Under the pieces are notes generated by a model, which ran no database searches, had not been told where the DNA came from, and saw only the letters and a list, made by a program, of their open reading frames with translations. From contig NZ_SGWV01000010.1 in the NCBI RefSeq assembly GCF_004216565.1, positions 587,811 through 651,810 of the forward strand: a DNA stretch of 64,000 nt, written 5' to 3'. Shown piece after piece: positions 54,938 to 64,000 of this stretch; within the stretch, counting starts at the first letter, position 1; every line of letters starts with the position of its first letter. Made by a program: the position numbers and the translations under genes. Source of the DNA: Sphaerotilus mobilis. GTDB taxonomy: Bacteria; Pseudomonadota; Gammaproteobacteria; Burkholderiales; Burkholderiaceae_C.

Positions 54938-57900
54938 CGTCAACACCTGACCGAGCTGAAACACGCCGCTGCCCTGCAGGGTCAGCGCCCAGGCTTGTTC
55001 GGCACCGGTGAACTGCAGCGTGCGGGTCGTGGCATCCCAGTCCAGCAGGCTGCGGTCCAGGGGGCCCAGCGCCGTCAGGTCCAGCCTGTCCTCGCTGCCG
55101 AAGTCGGTGACGACATCGCCACGGATGGCCGCCACGCGGTCATAGGCCAGCGTGTCCGCGCCACCGCCCAGCGTGATGCGGTTGGCGGCCTCGTTGCCCC
55201 AGACGAGGTCCTTGCCCTCGCCGCCGATGGCGTTCTCGATCACCACGCCGAAGGCGATGCCGACGTTGAACGCCATGGAGGGATCGGGCACGCCGATGCC
55301 CGACAGCCTTGCCAGGGTGGCAGGAGCACCCGCGACCGCGGTGCCCTCTTCGAGGAAGTGGAAGGTGGCCTTCAGTTCCACCGCAGACCCCGCCGGCATG
55401 GTCGGGTCGGTCAGATAGGTCCAGCGGGTGTCACCGTCGACGGCGGTCGAGGACAGACGCCCCACCGCGTGTTCGCCGCTCTCGTCCGTGTAGACCGCCC
55501 GCAGGTCCGCGACCCGGGCGGTCCAGCCGGGGTAGGCGGCGCGGATGCTGCTCGTGGCATCGGCCTCCATGACCGCTTGCGAGAAGACGTACTTGGCGTC
55601 GCTGAACAGGCCCATGCGGCTCATGTGCTCGCCGCCGCGCAGGTCGATCACGGCCGGCTCGTTGCCGACCTGCTGCAAGGTGTCCTGACCCTTGGCATCC
55701 CAGATCGTGTCGAACACCGGCGTGTCGCTGTCGTAGCGGTAGGTGGTGGGGCCGTCGTGGTGGCTCATGTTGGCCCCGTACAGGTGCTGCAACGCGGCGA
55801 TGTCGTGGACGCCAGCCTTCCAGGGGGTGTAGACCTCGCACTGTTCGGCGATCAAGGAATGGGAGACGCCGCGGATCAGCGTGAACGGCGAGTGGTACGT
55901 CATCAGGGTTTCCTGCGGCGTGTCCGTCAACGGCGTGTCGTAGCTGCCGCCGGTGACCACCCCCAGCTGATTGGCCGCCACGACATCGGCGCGGGTGTCG
56001 CCGTACCAGCCGAACGGGCTGACCGCCGAGTTCGCAAACGGATGGTCCAGACCCATGGCGTGCCCCAGCTCGTGCGACACCGTGGTCTTCTCGGATCCAT
56101 AGGCGAAGCCGAAGGCGTTCTGGGCGGGATAGGCCGATGAATCGGTGACGAGGAAGAAGTCCCCACACGCCTCCACCCGCCGGGCATCGAGCTGGGCGGG
56201 CTGGACGGCAAAGCCCATGACGTTGGCGTCCACGCCGTATTCGTCCGCCGTGCCCTTGAACAGACGCAGATCGGCCCCGCCGCCACCGCCGGTGGCGTAG
56301 GCCTGGGAGGCGATCTCGCTGAACTGGACATTCGTGAACGACGCGAAGTTGGCGAACACCGAGCGCACGAAGTCCTTCTCGCCATCGGTGTAGGCCATGC
56401 CCGCCTGCACGGCATGTTCGACGCCTTCGTTGTCCTTGTACCGCGCGCCGGGGCCCTGGAAGGCGTAGCTCAGCTGCAGGGCGGGCGAGGCGCTGCTGGC
56501 GGTCGAACGGGTGGTGTTGCCGGAGTTCATCGGCAACCAAGACGCCTGGGTCTGCGCCGGATGCAGGCCAGAGCCGATCGCATCGTTGCTGATCAGGCTG
56601 GCCATGCCCATGCTGGGGTGGAGGACGCTCAGGCCCGTGACGTCGACCGCATAGGCCGCGTCCGTCAACCAATCCGGCAAGGCCGTGTCGATCGGCTCGA
56701 TGACGGCCGGCACATGGACCAGCCCCGTCACCAGCACGCCGAGGTCGTGCAGCTGCGTGATGCCCAGGCCCGCCAGGCGGTCCCAGGCATCGCTCAGCAC
56801 GATGTCCTGCACCGCAGTGCCATCGGCCCGACGCACGGTGAGCAAGGCATCCGCACCGGCCGCGCCGGTGGACGTGAGGGCCAGATGCGCCGTCAGGTCA
56901 ACCTCGCCGCCAGCCGCCACACCGGTCACCGCTTGCAGCAGGCCCGACACGTCCAGCCGATCGCCGACAAAGCCGGTGGCGGTCGGTTCGAAGGAGAAGT
57001 CGGTCACCCCATCGCGCCCCGCATCACCGGCCACCCAGACGAAGCGGTCGTTGCCAGCGCCGCCGGTCAGGGTGTTGTCGGCCGTGTTGCCGGTGATGCG
57101 GTCGTCATGAGCGCTGCCGATCGCGGACTCGATCACCACGCCATGGGCAATCGTGACCGGGTTGAGCGACTGGTCGTAGGTCTTGAGCTGGCCACCGACC
57201 CGAAACTCGCGCGCTGCATCGCGCACGGTGCTGATGTAGCCCCCGCCACCCACCTCCGCCCTCAGCGTGGCCGCACGCAGGTCGATGACGGCACCCTTGG
57301 TGGCCGCTGCCGCGCTGAAGGTGTCGTGACCGCCAGCGTCCCAGACGCTGGTCAGGCTGGCATCGGTCAGCAGGTAGACATCGTCGCCAGTGCGGGTGCT
57401 CATGTTGCGGCCGTACATCTGCTGCAGGGCCGCGATGTCGAAGGCCGCGAAGGACGTCTGGTTGACCGACCAGATCACCAGCCCCAGCTCGTCCAGCAGC
57501 AGCTGCGATGTGTAGGACTCGACCGAGTAGGCCAGGTTGTTCAGGCCGAAGTGGGCCTGGCTGGGGTTGCTCGCCGTGATACCTGGGAAGGCGTCGCCTT
57601 CGCTGGTGTCGAAGGGGTGCTTCAGCCCCAGCCCGTGACCCAGTTCGTGGACCAGCACCGCATAGCCTGACGGCCCCGACACATCGGCCAGGGTCCGCAG
57701 GCTGGACAAGGCGGTGGTGATGCCGCGGGACTCCGAATAGAAGCCCGTGCTTTGCCCGTTGCCCACGCCGAGGCTGCTCTGCATCGCCGCCGTGGGCGAG
57801 ACGCTGCTGGGCACCAAGGTCTCGACAAAATTGGCCTGGGCCTGGTTGTGAACCTCGCGGAACTGGATGCCGGTGACATCGGTGACGTTCTGGAAGGTCG

Positions 57901-60900
57901 CCCGCAAGGCCGCGCGGGCTTCGTCGGTCCATTCGACGGGGCGGGTGCCATAGCCCCGGTCATAGCCGGTGACCAGGTAGTAGGTCAGCGTGCCGTTGGC
58001 GGGCACACCCCATTTGGCCGGGCCCAACATGCCGTTGAGATAAGCATTGCCATGGTCTGACGTCAGGGCCACGCCCACCGTGGGCTCGACGGCCGTCGGG
58101 CCGAAGGCCGCCCGTTGCGCCCCGTCGGCCGATGCGTCGATGAAGTCATCGAGCCAGCTGCCCTGCAACTGCAAGTTGGCCGTCTGGCCCTGACTCACAA
58201 GAACGGGCGTCGAACCATTCAGCGCCAGGCTGTCGGCCACCACCCGGACGCCATCGGCATCAACGTCGCTGGCGCTCAGCGTGTACTCGAAAGCCAATGA
58301 ATGGCGGGCCAAGTTGGGGTCGACGCCAAAGAGGTGGGCGGTGCGTGTCTGCCCACCAATCTCCAGCTGGATCGACGGGCGGGTGCTCCACGACAGGCCG
58401 TTCAAGGTGATGGCATCGTCCAGCCACAGCACGATCTGCACCTTGTCGCCTTGCACATAGGCATGCGACCGGTCTTGCGCACTGCTGATGCCAGTGATGT
58501 TGCTGCCCTCGACCGTGAGCTCGAAATCAGCCCCGGCGGCCGACTCATTGCCGGCGGCATCCACGCTGGTGGCACGCAAGGTGTGCGTGCGCGCGCTGAA
58601 GTCGGCGGGTGCCAGCGCCCAGTGCCCGGAGGCATCGGCGCGCGTCTGGCCAATGAAGGTGGCGCCGTCATGGACCCGGACGATCACGTCGGCCGGCGCC
58701 GTGCCGTTCAGCACGACCGACCGGTCGCGGGTGCGCCCCGCGCTCGACAGCTCACCATCGTCCGTCAGGGCCTGCTGTATGTGGGGAGGCTGGTCCGGCG
58801 TGCTGTCACGGGTCAGCGTCAGCGACTGGTGGGCATAAACAGGGTCATCGGCCGTCTTCTGCGTGACGGTGATGGCGTGTTCGCCTTCGGCAAAGGAGTG
58901 GCTGGCCGACAGCGTCAACGTGACGCTGGCACCGCCACTGGCCGTGTTGCTGGTGCGCAAGGTCCAGGCCGTGACATCGTCCGGATTGGCCGCGCTGGCA
59001 TCGACCGCGCTCGCCGCATACCACTGGCTCGCGTCCCACACGCCGGTGATCCGGTAGCCGCCCTGCACGCTGGCCCAGACATACCAGTCCTGCCCGGACA
59101 GGGTGGCCTTGTAGATGGCGCGCGACTTGTCGAGCGTCGCGCCGCCAAAGTTGGCGGCCAAGACGCCTGAGGTGCCCAAGCTGGCCAACACCGCCGGGTC
59201 ACTGATCTGCCGATAGCTGCCGTCCGCCCTGCTGGTGCCCGCCACGGTCAGCGTGCTGGCCGAGAAGCTCCACACCCCCGTGCCCGCCTGGGGTGTGGCC
59301 GTGCCCAGCACGGTCTCGCCATCAAGGATCGTCACGACGCCCAGCGCCGGATCGGCCTTGCCGTGCAGGGCCCAGGCATGGCCGCGGGTGATCCCGTCGC
59401 GGCCGTCATCGGCCCGCACCGGCAAGCCGTCGATGCCGGTGGCAAACGTGTCGTTGGCCAAGGCCACGCTCAAGGCCAAGCCCGAGCTGGCGTTGAGCGC
59501 CTGCACGCGGTAGGTGCTGGACGTGGTGACTCGCCCATCGCTCAAACTGAGCACCACGTCGGCACCGCCTGCGGCGTCAGCCGTGTAGCGAACCAACGCC
59601 AGCGCATCGCTGATCTGGCTGGCCGTGCCCCGCAGCTGCACGCCTGGCGCACCGGCGTCGGCATCCGTCAAACCAGTCAGTGTCCCGTTGCTGGCCGACA
59701 GCGTCAGGGTCAACGGCACGTCGTCGCCGTCCGCATCGGCGACGCCAACGTCGCGCAAGTCCGTGGCCACACCCGCCACGACCTGTTGGGTACCTGTTGG
59801 CAGGTTGATGAACTGCGGCGCGGCGTTGGTGTCCTCCACGACCAAAGGCAGGCCATCAGCAACACCCAAACCAGTGGGGTCGGTCACCCGAATGATGCGC
59901 ACCGAGTTGGCCGCCAGCTGCAACTCTTGTGTCGCACCCAAGTTCGCCCAACTGCCTTTTGTTCCATCGCTGAGCACACCGCTCGTGGCGCTCTTGAGCA
60001 CCTCTTGCCACAAGGTGTAGTCGGCATCGTTGCGCGTCAACTGCACCGATGCACTGTCAGCCGCGCTTGTGTTCACCAAAATCAAATACTGCGAACCGTT
60101 GATGAAAAAACTACCACCTTCCACCGTGCCCGAAACAGCGCTGAAGCTCACCGGCTTGCCCGTGCTAGCGGCGGGGTCCATCCACAAACCTCGGGCAATG
60201 GCCTTGCCCAGTTCGGGCTCGTACGCATTGAGCTCTTTACCTAACGAGGCATAGGTCTTGAATAATTCGTCACGCCAAAGGTTGGGCGAACTGTTGGTCA
60301 ACCCCGCTTCTTTCAATGACCCATCCGTTTTGAAGGTCGCCGCGCGAGTCTCGTAACTCCAAATATTGAGCCCTTGGATACCTTGCGACAAAGCCAAGTA
60401 ATAGCCCACCCGCAAACCCGATTGATACTGCGCCGCATCTACACCTGACATCGGGTCGTAAGCGGCCAAAGACAACTGCGGCGTGAACTCTGTGCCCACT
60501 GCACCTGTGTTCTTGCTTGTCGCAGACGTGTCTGAACGAGACGCCTGCACCAACATCCGACTGGCTTCCAATATCTTGGTATATATCGTCGAATCACCGA
60601 CCTGTACGTAAGCGCCCTTCTCGATCACATCAAACACGCCGTCAAAGGCGTCTAAGCGTGCGATCTCGACATGGTTGGGTTGATACTGCTCAAAAGGTCT
60701 GGCTGGAGCCCCGTAGGCCTCCTCTGCATCACGTATAGCCTTCAGCACCGTGTTAGCCGAACGCAGATCGGCGGTGCGGAAATCGCGCGCTTCCTCATAA
60801 GCGTACCAATTGCTGACCACACTGTTCTTCAGCGGATTGGTCAGCACCGACTCCACTTGTGTATAAATTTGGTCGTAGAGCTTGGCCAAGAACGCGTCGG

Positions 60901-63900
60901 TCACACTGCCATCGGCCATGCTGCCACCAGTGCGCACATCGCCAGAAAACTGGAACAAAAATGGCAAAGACAAACCTTTTTGGGCCAGAGTACGCCAACT
61001 CTGGTCACTCAAACCTATCGTGCCGCCATAGCGCGGGCCCACACCATCCATGGACTGCAACTCAGTGGCGTACTTGGAAATCAAGCTGTCAATGCTGGCA
61101 GATGTGTAAAACCGCACCCGCAGCTCATCGCCCGCCCATTCATTGATGCGGTTGGGCATCGCACCCGTCACCCACACATCGCGGTGAACCGACCAACCCT
61201 CCACGTTGGCCAAGACACTTTGCACACCTTGTCCCACAAGCTGCAACTGATCGGCAGACAAGTCCCACTGCCAGCGCCCGGTCTCGTCGGCTTGCACCTC
61301 GGTACTCAGAGAACCCCAACTCAGGGCCACATGGGCATGCGCTGCGGCATGGCCACTGATGGTGGTCGCCTGCGTCCACTGCACGGCGTCGTCGTCAGAA
61401 ATGCGGTCCATCGACAAGTTCAGCGGTGCGCGTTCAAACGCCGTCTGCACCGCAGACACGCGTCCGCTGGCGTCGTATTGACGCGCCTGAATCTGGCCTG
61501 CTGCATAAGTCCCCGCAGGCAGCACCCACTGATCGCCGGAACCCGTCTGCCAGTTCGTGCCAGCGTTCGTGGAATATTCCCATCGACCATCTGCCAACAA
61601 GCCCGAGACCTTCACCGTGCCGTTGCTGGTAACGCCATCCACGTTGCTCTCACCCGTGTCTGACAACAAACGCAACACCGGTGCATCCGGCACGCGGGAG
61701 TCCACCGTCCAGCTCAAGTTGTTGTCAACGGCAGGCAGCGCCAAGTTGGCCGATGTACCGGCCTTGTCCTGAATATCGCCACCCCAGTTTTTCAAAGCAT
61801 CCGCAGCAATGCTGATGCCATCCAAATCGGCCAGCCCCGTGGGCAAGGCTATCTCAAACTGCAGCGTTTTGGTGCCCGAGCCCGACACGTAAAACGCATC
61901 CACATCTTGGCTACCAATGCGCAAGGTCAACTTAGGCAAGCCTGAAACATAAACCACCTCAGACAAAGCCACACTCACACGCACCACTTCGCCAGCAGCC
62001 CAAGGCCCAGCTTCACCCGATGCGTTGTCGACCGTCACGGAACTCACCACCGGCGCGGTCTTGTCGATCGACACCGCTGACGGCGTGCGCACTTGCAAGG
62101 CCACGTAGCCAGAGTTGCCCACACTGGCTTCACCGCTACCCAAATTCAGCTTGACATACGAGTCACCGACTTTCGTCACCGTCACATAGTTGCTGCTGAA
62201 CCAACCCGCTGGCACACCCCTCGATGTATTGCCGACACCATTCACAAAGTCCCACAATCCAGCCAAACCATCTGTACCCAAAACAGAATCTGGCGCCAAG
62301 GTCACAGCTGCCGATGCGGTTGGCAACGATGCATTACCAAGAGTAGGAATAGCAAGCAATTTGCCATCCAGCAGACCCGTGCGATTGGTATCACTCACGG
62401 CGCCAGTAATGCCCAACGTGGTCGCCAACTCTGTCAAGTTCGATGTATCGGGAGATCCGCTCGCTCCGACCTTCTTGTCCCCACTCTTATCCCAAAATGC
62501 AAAAATTTCTCCGTTCACATTTAGGGAGAGCAGCAAGGCATCGGGGAGTTTTGAGTTTTTAGCAACAGGCCCAAAGTTACCCGTGGCCGCATCGATCTGC
62601 CGCACTTGAATACTGTCTATGGCGCAATCACCCTCGGGCAGCTCAAATCGATCACCCGTGCCGTCTTGCCAAGTCACGCCACCATCAATTGAAAACTGCC
62701 ACGTGTTTCCAGCGGCAACATCTGCCACCAGCACAGTGCCTTGCGTGCTCAGTCCATCCAAATTGCTTTGGCCTGCATCGCTCAACAAGCGAAACGATGG
62801 CATCGGCACGGGCGGTGTCACCGTCAAGCTGAATGCTGAACTCACGGGCGACGCATCTGGCAAACCTGCATCGTTCACCTTCACCGTGACGGCGTAGGTG
62901 GTCTTGAGCGCGGCGTTTAAGCCAGCATTTGCCTTCAAATACAAACCGGTCGCATCAACCTCAAAACTGGCACTATCTGCACCCTCCAAACTGAAGGTGT
63001 TGGTGCCCAGGCTGTCATCTGTCACCGCCACATCGGCCAGTTTGATGCGCTCGGTGTTGGGCGTGTTTTGCGCCAGTTTGGCGTTTGGCAACACGCTGGT
63101 CAGCGTCACCGCCGTGGGAGCATCGTTCACATCCACCACCGCTGCTGTGACCAGGCTGCTCACAAGCTCGGTTGTGCCCCCGACATCGGTGTAACTCGCA
63201 CGAACTGAGATGAGCTTGCCGACCTGGTCTTGGGTCAGTCGGTAGCTGTCTCCGGTCGCCCCATCGATGGCGACGTCGTTCGCCAGCCATTGGTAGCTGA
63301 TCGTGCCGAGGCCGTCGGCATCCGACAGATCGTTCGACGCCGTCAGCATCTGGCCTTGCGTGGCCGTGCCGCTGATCGTCACGCTGCCGCTGGGCAGGTC
63401 GTTGAGGTTGGCGACGACGCTCGTCGCAGTCGAGGTCTTCGACTCAACGGTGCCGCCACCGTCGGTGTAGCTCGCGCGGACCTTGATGGCCTTGCCAACT
63501 TGGTCTTGCGTGAGCGTGTAGCTCTCACCGATCGCGCCGTCGATGGCGATGTCGTTCGCGAGCCATTGGTAGCTGATGGTGCCGAGGCCGTCGAGGTCCG
63601 AAAGGTTGTTCGACGCCCGCAGCGTCTGTCCTTGCTTCGCCTCGCCGCTGATCGTCACGCTGCCGCTGGGCAGGTCGTTGAGGTTGGCGACGACGCTCGT
63701 CACGGCCGAGGTCTTCGACTCAACGGTGCCGCCACCGTCGGTGTAGCTCGCGCGGACCTTGATGGCCTTGCCAACTTGGTCTTGCGTGAGCGTGTAGCTG
63801 TCACCGATCGCGCCGTCGATGGCGACGTCGTTGGCGAACCATTGGTAGCTGACGCTGCCCAGGCCGTCGGCGTCAGTCAGGTTGTTGGTTGCGGTCAGCA

Positions 63901-64000
63901 TCTGGCCTTGCTTCGCCTCGCCGCTGATCGTGACGCTGCCGCTAGGCAAGTCGTTGATGTTTGCGACGGCGCTCGTCGCTGCCGAGGTCTTCGATTCAAC
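54932..64000 (-). CDS. giant RTX-like secreted protein with two M10 protease domains, N-terminus beyond window
   Basis: At least 3022 residues; the frame stays open to base 64000. From the N-terminal side: three 92-residue Ig/SwmB-like repeats (DLPSGSVTISG units), a cadherin-like unit, two copies of a RLLSDxGxSNxDG module, several Ig-like units, an enzyme-sized block at about 59870-61150 (residues near 950-1375), more cadherin/Ig units, then two serralysin-type M10 domains. The first has HELGHGLGLKHPF (about 57610-57650), followed by RTX-like NTLTGGAGNDRF. The second has HELGHAMGLDHPF (about 56040-56080) and Met-turn TLMTYHSPF. The end (NRITLGGGADTLAYD, VFQLGQVLTG) looks like a type I secretion tail. 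It is probably a surface or secreted adhesin-protease; no secretion genes are in the window. Confidence 0.85.
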   Translation of the reverse strand, partial: VESKTSAATSAVANINDLPSGSVTISGEAKQGQMLTATNNLTDADGLGSVSYQWFANDVAIDGAIGDSYTLTQDQVGKAIKVRASYTDGGGTVESKTSAVTSVVANLNDLPSGSVTISGEAKQGQTLRASNNLSDLDGLGTISYQWLANDIAIDGAIGESYTLTQDQVGKAIKVRASYTDGGGTVESKTSTATSVVANLNDLPSGSVTISGTATQGQMLTASNDLSDADGLGTISYQWLANDVAIDGATGDSYRLTQDQVGKLISVRASYTDVGGTTELVSSLVTAAVVDVNDAPTAVTLTSVLPNAKLAQNTPNTERIKLADVAVTDDSLGTNTFSLEGADSASFEVDATGLYLKANAGLNAALKTTYAVTVKVNDAGLPDASPVSSAFSLTVTPPVPMPSFRLLSDAGQSNLDGLSTQGTVLVADVAAGNTWQFSIDGGVTWQDGTGDRFELPEGDCAIDSIQVRQIDAATGNFGPVAKNSKLPDALLLSLNVNGEIFAFWDKSGDKKVGASGSPDTSNLTELATTLGITGAVSDTNRTGLLDGKLLAIPTLGNASLPTASAAVTLAPDSVLGTDGLAGLWDFVNGVGNTSRGVPAGWFSSNYVTVTKVGDSYVKLNLGSGEASVGNSGYVALQVRTPSAVSIDKTAPVVSSVTVDNASGEAGPWAAGEVVRVSVALSEVVYVSGLPKLTLRIGSQDVDAFYVSGSGTKTLQFEIALPTGLADLDGISIAADALKNWGGDIQDKAGTSANLALPAVDNNLSWTVDSRVPDAPVLRLLSDTGESNVDGVTSNGTVKVSGLLADGRWEYSTNAGTNWQTGSGDQWVLPAGTYAAGQIQARQYDASGRVSAVQTAFERAPLNLSMDRISDDDAVQWTQATTISGHAAAHAHVALSWGSLSTEVQADETGRWQWDLSADQLQLVGQGVQSVLANVEGWSVHRDVWVTGAMPNRINEWAGDELRVRFYTSASIDSLISKYATELQSMDGVGPRYGGTIGLSDQSWRTLAQKGLSLPFLFQFSGDVRTGGSMADGSVTDAFLAKLYDQIYTQVESVLTNPLKNSVVSNWYAYEEARDFRTADLRSANTVLKAIRDAEEAYGAPARPFEQYQPNHVEIARLDAFDGVFDVIEKGAYVQVGDSTIYTKILEASRMLVQASRSDTSATSKNTGAVGTEFTPQLSLAAYDPMSGVDAAQYQSGLRVGYYLALSQGIQGLNIWSYETRAATFKTDGSLKEAGLTNSSPNLWRDELFKTYASLGKELNAYEPELGKAIARGLWMDPAASTGKPVSFSAVSGTVEGGSFFINGSQYLILVNTSAADSASVQLTRNDADYTLWQEVLKSATSGVLSDGTKGSWANLGATQELQLAANSVRIIRVTDPTGLGVADGLPLVVEDTNAAPQFINLPTGTQQVVAGVATDLRDVGVADADGDDVPLTLTLSASNGTLTGLTDADAGAPGVQLRGTASQISDALALVRYTADAAGGADVVLSLSDGRVTTSSTYRVQALNASSGLALSVALANDTFATGIDGLPVRADDGRDGITRGHAWALHGKADPALGVVTILDGETVLGTATPQAGTGVWSFSASTLTVAGTSRADGSYRQISDPAVLASLGTSGVLAANFGGATLDKSRAIYKATLSGQDWYVWASVQGGYRITGVWDASQWYAASAVDASAANPDDVTAWTLRTSNTASGGASVTLTLSASHSFAEGEHAITVTQKTADDPVYAHQSLTLTRDSTPDQPPHIQQALTDDGELSSAGRTRDRSVVLNGTAPADVIVRVHDGATFIGQTRADASGHWALAPADFSARTHTLRATSVDAAGNESAAGADFELTVEGSNITGISSAQDRSHAYVQGDKVQIVLWLDDAITLNGLSWSTRPSIQLEIGGQTRTAHLFGVDPNLARHSLAFEYTLSASDVDADGVRVVADSLALNGSTPVLVSQGQTANLQLQGSWLDDFIDASADGAQRAAFGPTAVEPTVGVALTSDHGNAYLNGMLGPAKWGVPANGTLTYYLVTGYDRGYGTRPVEWTDEARAALRATFQNVTDVTGIQFREVHNQAQANFVETLVPSSVSPTAAMQSSLGVGNGQSTGFYSESRGITTALSSLRTLADVSGPSGYAVLVHELGHGLGLKHPFDTSEGDAFPGITASNPSQAHFGLNNLAYSVESYTSQLLLDELGLVIWSVNQTSFAAFDIAALQQMYGRNMSTRTGDDVYLLTDASLTSVWDAGGHDTFSAAAATKGAVIDLRAATLRAEVGGGGYISTVRDAAREFRVGGQLKTYDQSLNPVTIAHGVVIESAIGSAHDDRITGNTADNTLTGGAGNDRFVWVAGDAGRDGVTDFSFEPTATGFVGDRLDVSGLLQAVTGVAAGGEVDLTAHLALTSTGAAGADALLTVRRADGTAVQDIVLSDAWDRLAGLGITQLHDLGVLVTGLVHVPAVIEPIDTALPDWLTDAAYAVDVTGLSVLHPSMGMASLISNDAIGSGLHPAQTQASWLPMNSGNTTRSTASSASPALQLSYAFQGPGARYKDNEGVEHAVQAGMAYTDGEKDFVRSVFANFASFTNVQFSEIASQAYATGGGGGADLRLFKGTADEYGVDANVMGFAVQPAQLDARRVEACGDFFLVTDSSAYPAQNAFGFAYGSEKTTVSHELGHAMGLDHPFANSAVSPFGWYGDTRADVVAANQLGVVTGGSYDTPLTDTPQETLMTYHSPFTLIRGVSHSLIAEQCEVYTPWKAGVHDIAALQHLYGANMSHHDGPTTYRYDSDTPVFDTIWDAKGQDTLQQVGNEPAVIDLRGGEHMSRMGLFSDAKYVFSQAVMEADATSSIRAAYPGWTARVADLRAVYTDESGEHAVGRLSSTAVDGDTRWTYLTDPTMPAGSAVELKATFHFLEEGTAVAGAPATLARLSGIGVPDPSMAFNVGIAFGVVIENAIGGEGKDLVWGNEAANRITLGGGADTLAYDRVAAIRGDVVTDFGSEDRLDLTALGPLDRSLLDWDATTRTLQFTGAEQAWALTLQGSGVFQLGQVLTG
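63130..63957 (-). repeat. 276-bp coding tandem repeats, three full copies
   Basis: Copies begin every 276 bases (for example the ATCTGGCCTTGC or GTCTGTCCTTGC segments near 63902, 63626 and 63350) and encode 92-residue Ig-like units. Neighbouring copies share long identical DNA stretches, a sign of recent duplication or gene conversion. A further copy continues past the window edge. Confidence 0.85.

Overview
The window is a GC-rich (about two thirds G+C or more), densely coding stretch of chromosome. Gene content (purB, pyrF, trxC, ampG-type transporter, NhaR-type LysR regulator, TerC, FixJ-type two-component pair, sorbitol/mannitol ABC locus) and protein style suggest a betaproteobacterium of the order Burkholderiales, near the Leptothrix/Sphaerotilus/Ideonella group. 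The order is a fair inference; the genus is a guess. No rRNA, tRNA, CRISPR array, insertion sequence or replication origin was found.

Region 1 (1-5995): start of a DUF4331-type secreted protein, a CHASE3/PAS/GGDEF/EAL c-di-GMP protein, two proteins of unknown function and a class V aminotransferase. Region 2 (6040-20334) is the most unusual part. A Crp/Fnr regulator followed by a BTAD (SARP-like) activator is present twice in tandem. Next comes one tightly overlapping operon: a Tat-exported peptide-type binding protein, two permeases, two ATPases, a class III cyclase-TolB-TPR protein, a vanadium-haloperoxidase/PAP2-type enzyme with an N-terminal (Ser-Ala-Ser)10 tract, and a subtilase. I infer a self-contained cyclic-nucleotide-controlled import and effector module.

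Region 3 (20422-31074) is mainly housekeeping: purB, a 5'-truncated DUF4276 gene, pyrF, three small unknown genes including a DUF1360 protein, trxC, an AmpG-like transporter, an M48 protease, an HDAC-family deacetylase and an UPF1-like SF1 helicase. Region 4 (31185-33649) is a lower-GC type II restriction-modification pair of the PaeR7I/XhoI family. Region 5 (33646-45496) holds nhaR, TerB-like and TerC proteins, an SRAP (YedK/HMCES) protein, a nitroreductase, a histidine kinase/FixJ regulator pair followed by a GlcG/HbpS-type protein and an ankyrin protein, and a three-gene RNA-modification cluster on the minus strand (rlmI, trhO, RluA-type).

Region 6 (45759-54884) is a complete polyol locus: four-component ABC importer, sorbitol-type SDR dehydrogenase, mannitol/arabitol dehydrogenase, AraC-type regulator and xylulokinase. 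Region 7 (54932-64000, minus strand, cut by the window edge) is one giant RTX-like secreted protein. It has 276-bp tandem repeats, many Ig/cadherin-like modules, an unrecognised enzyme-sized block in a markedly AT-richer central part, and two separate serralysin-like M10 zinc-protease domains near the C-terminus. Short tandem repeats of 8-11 bases with unrelated units mark several gene ends.
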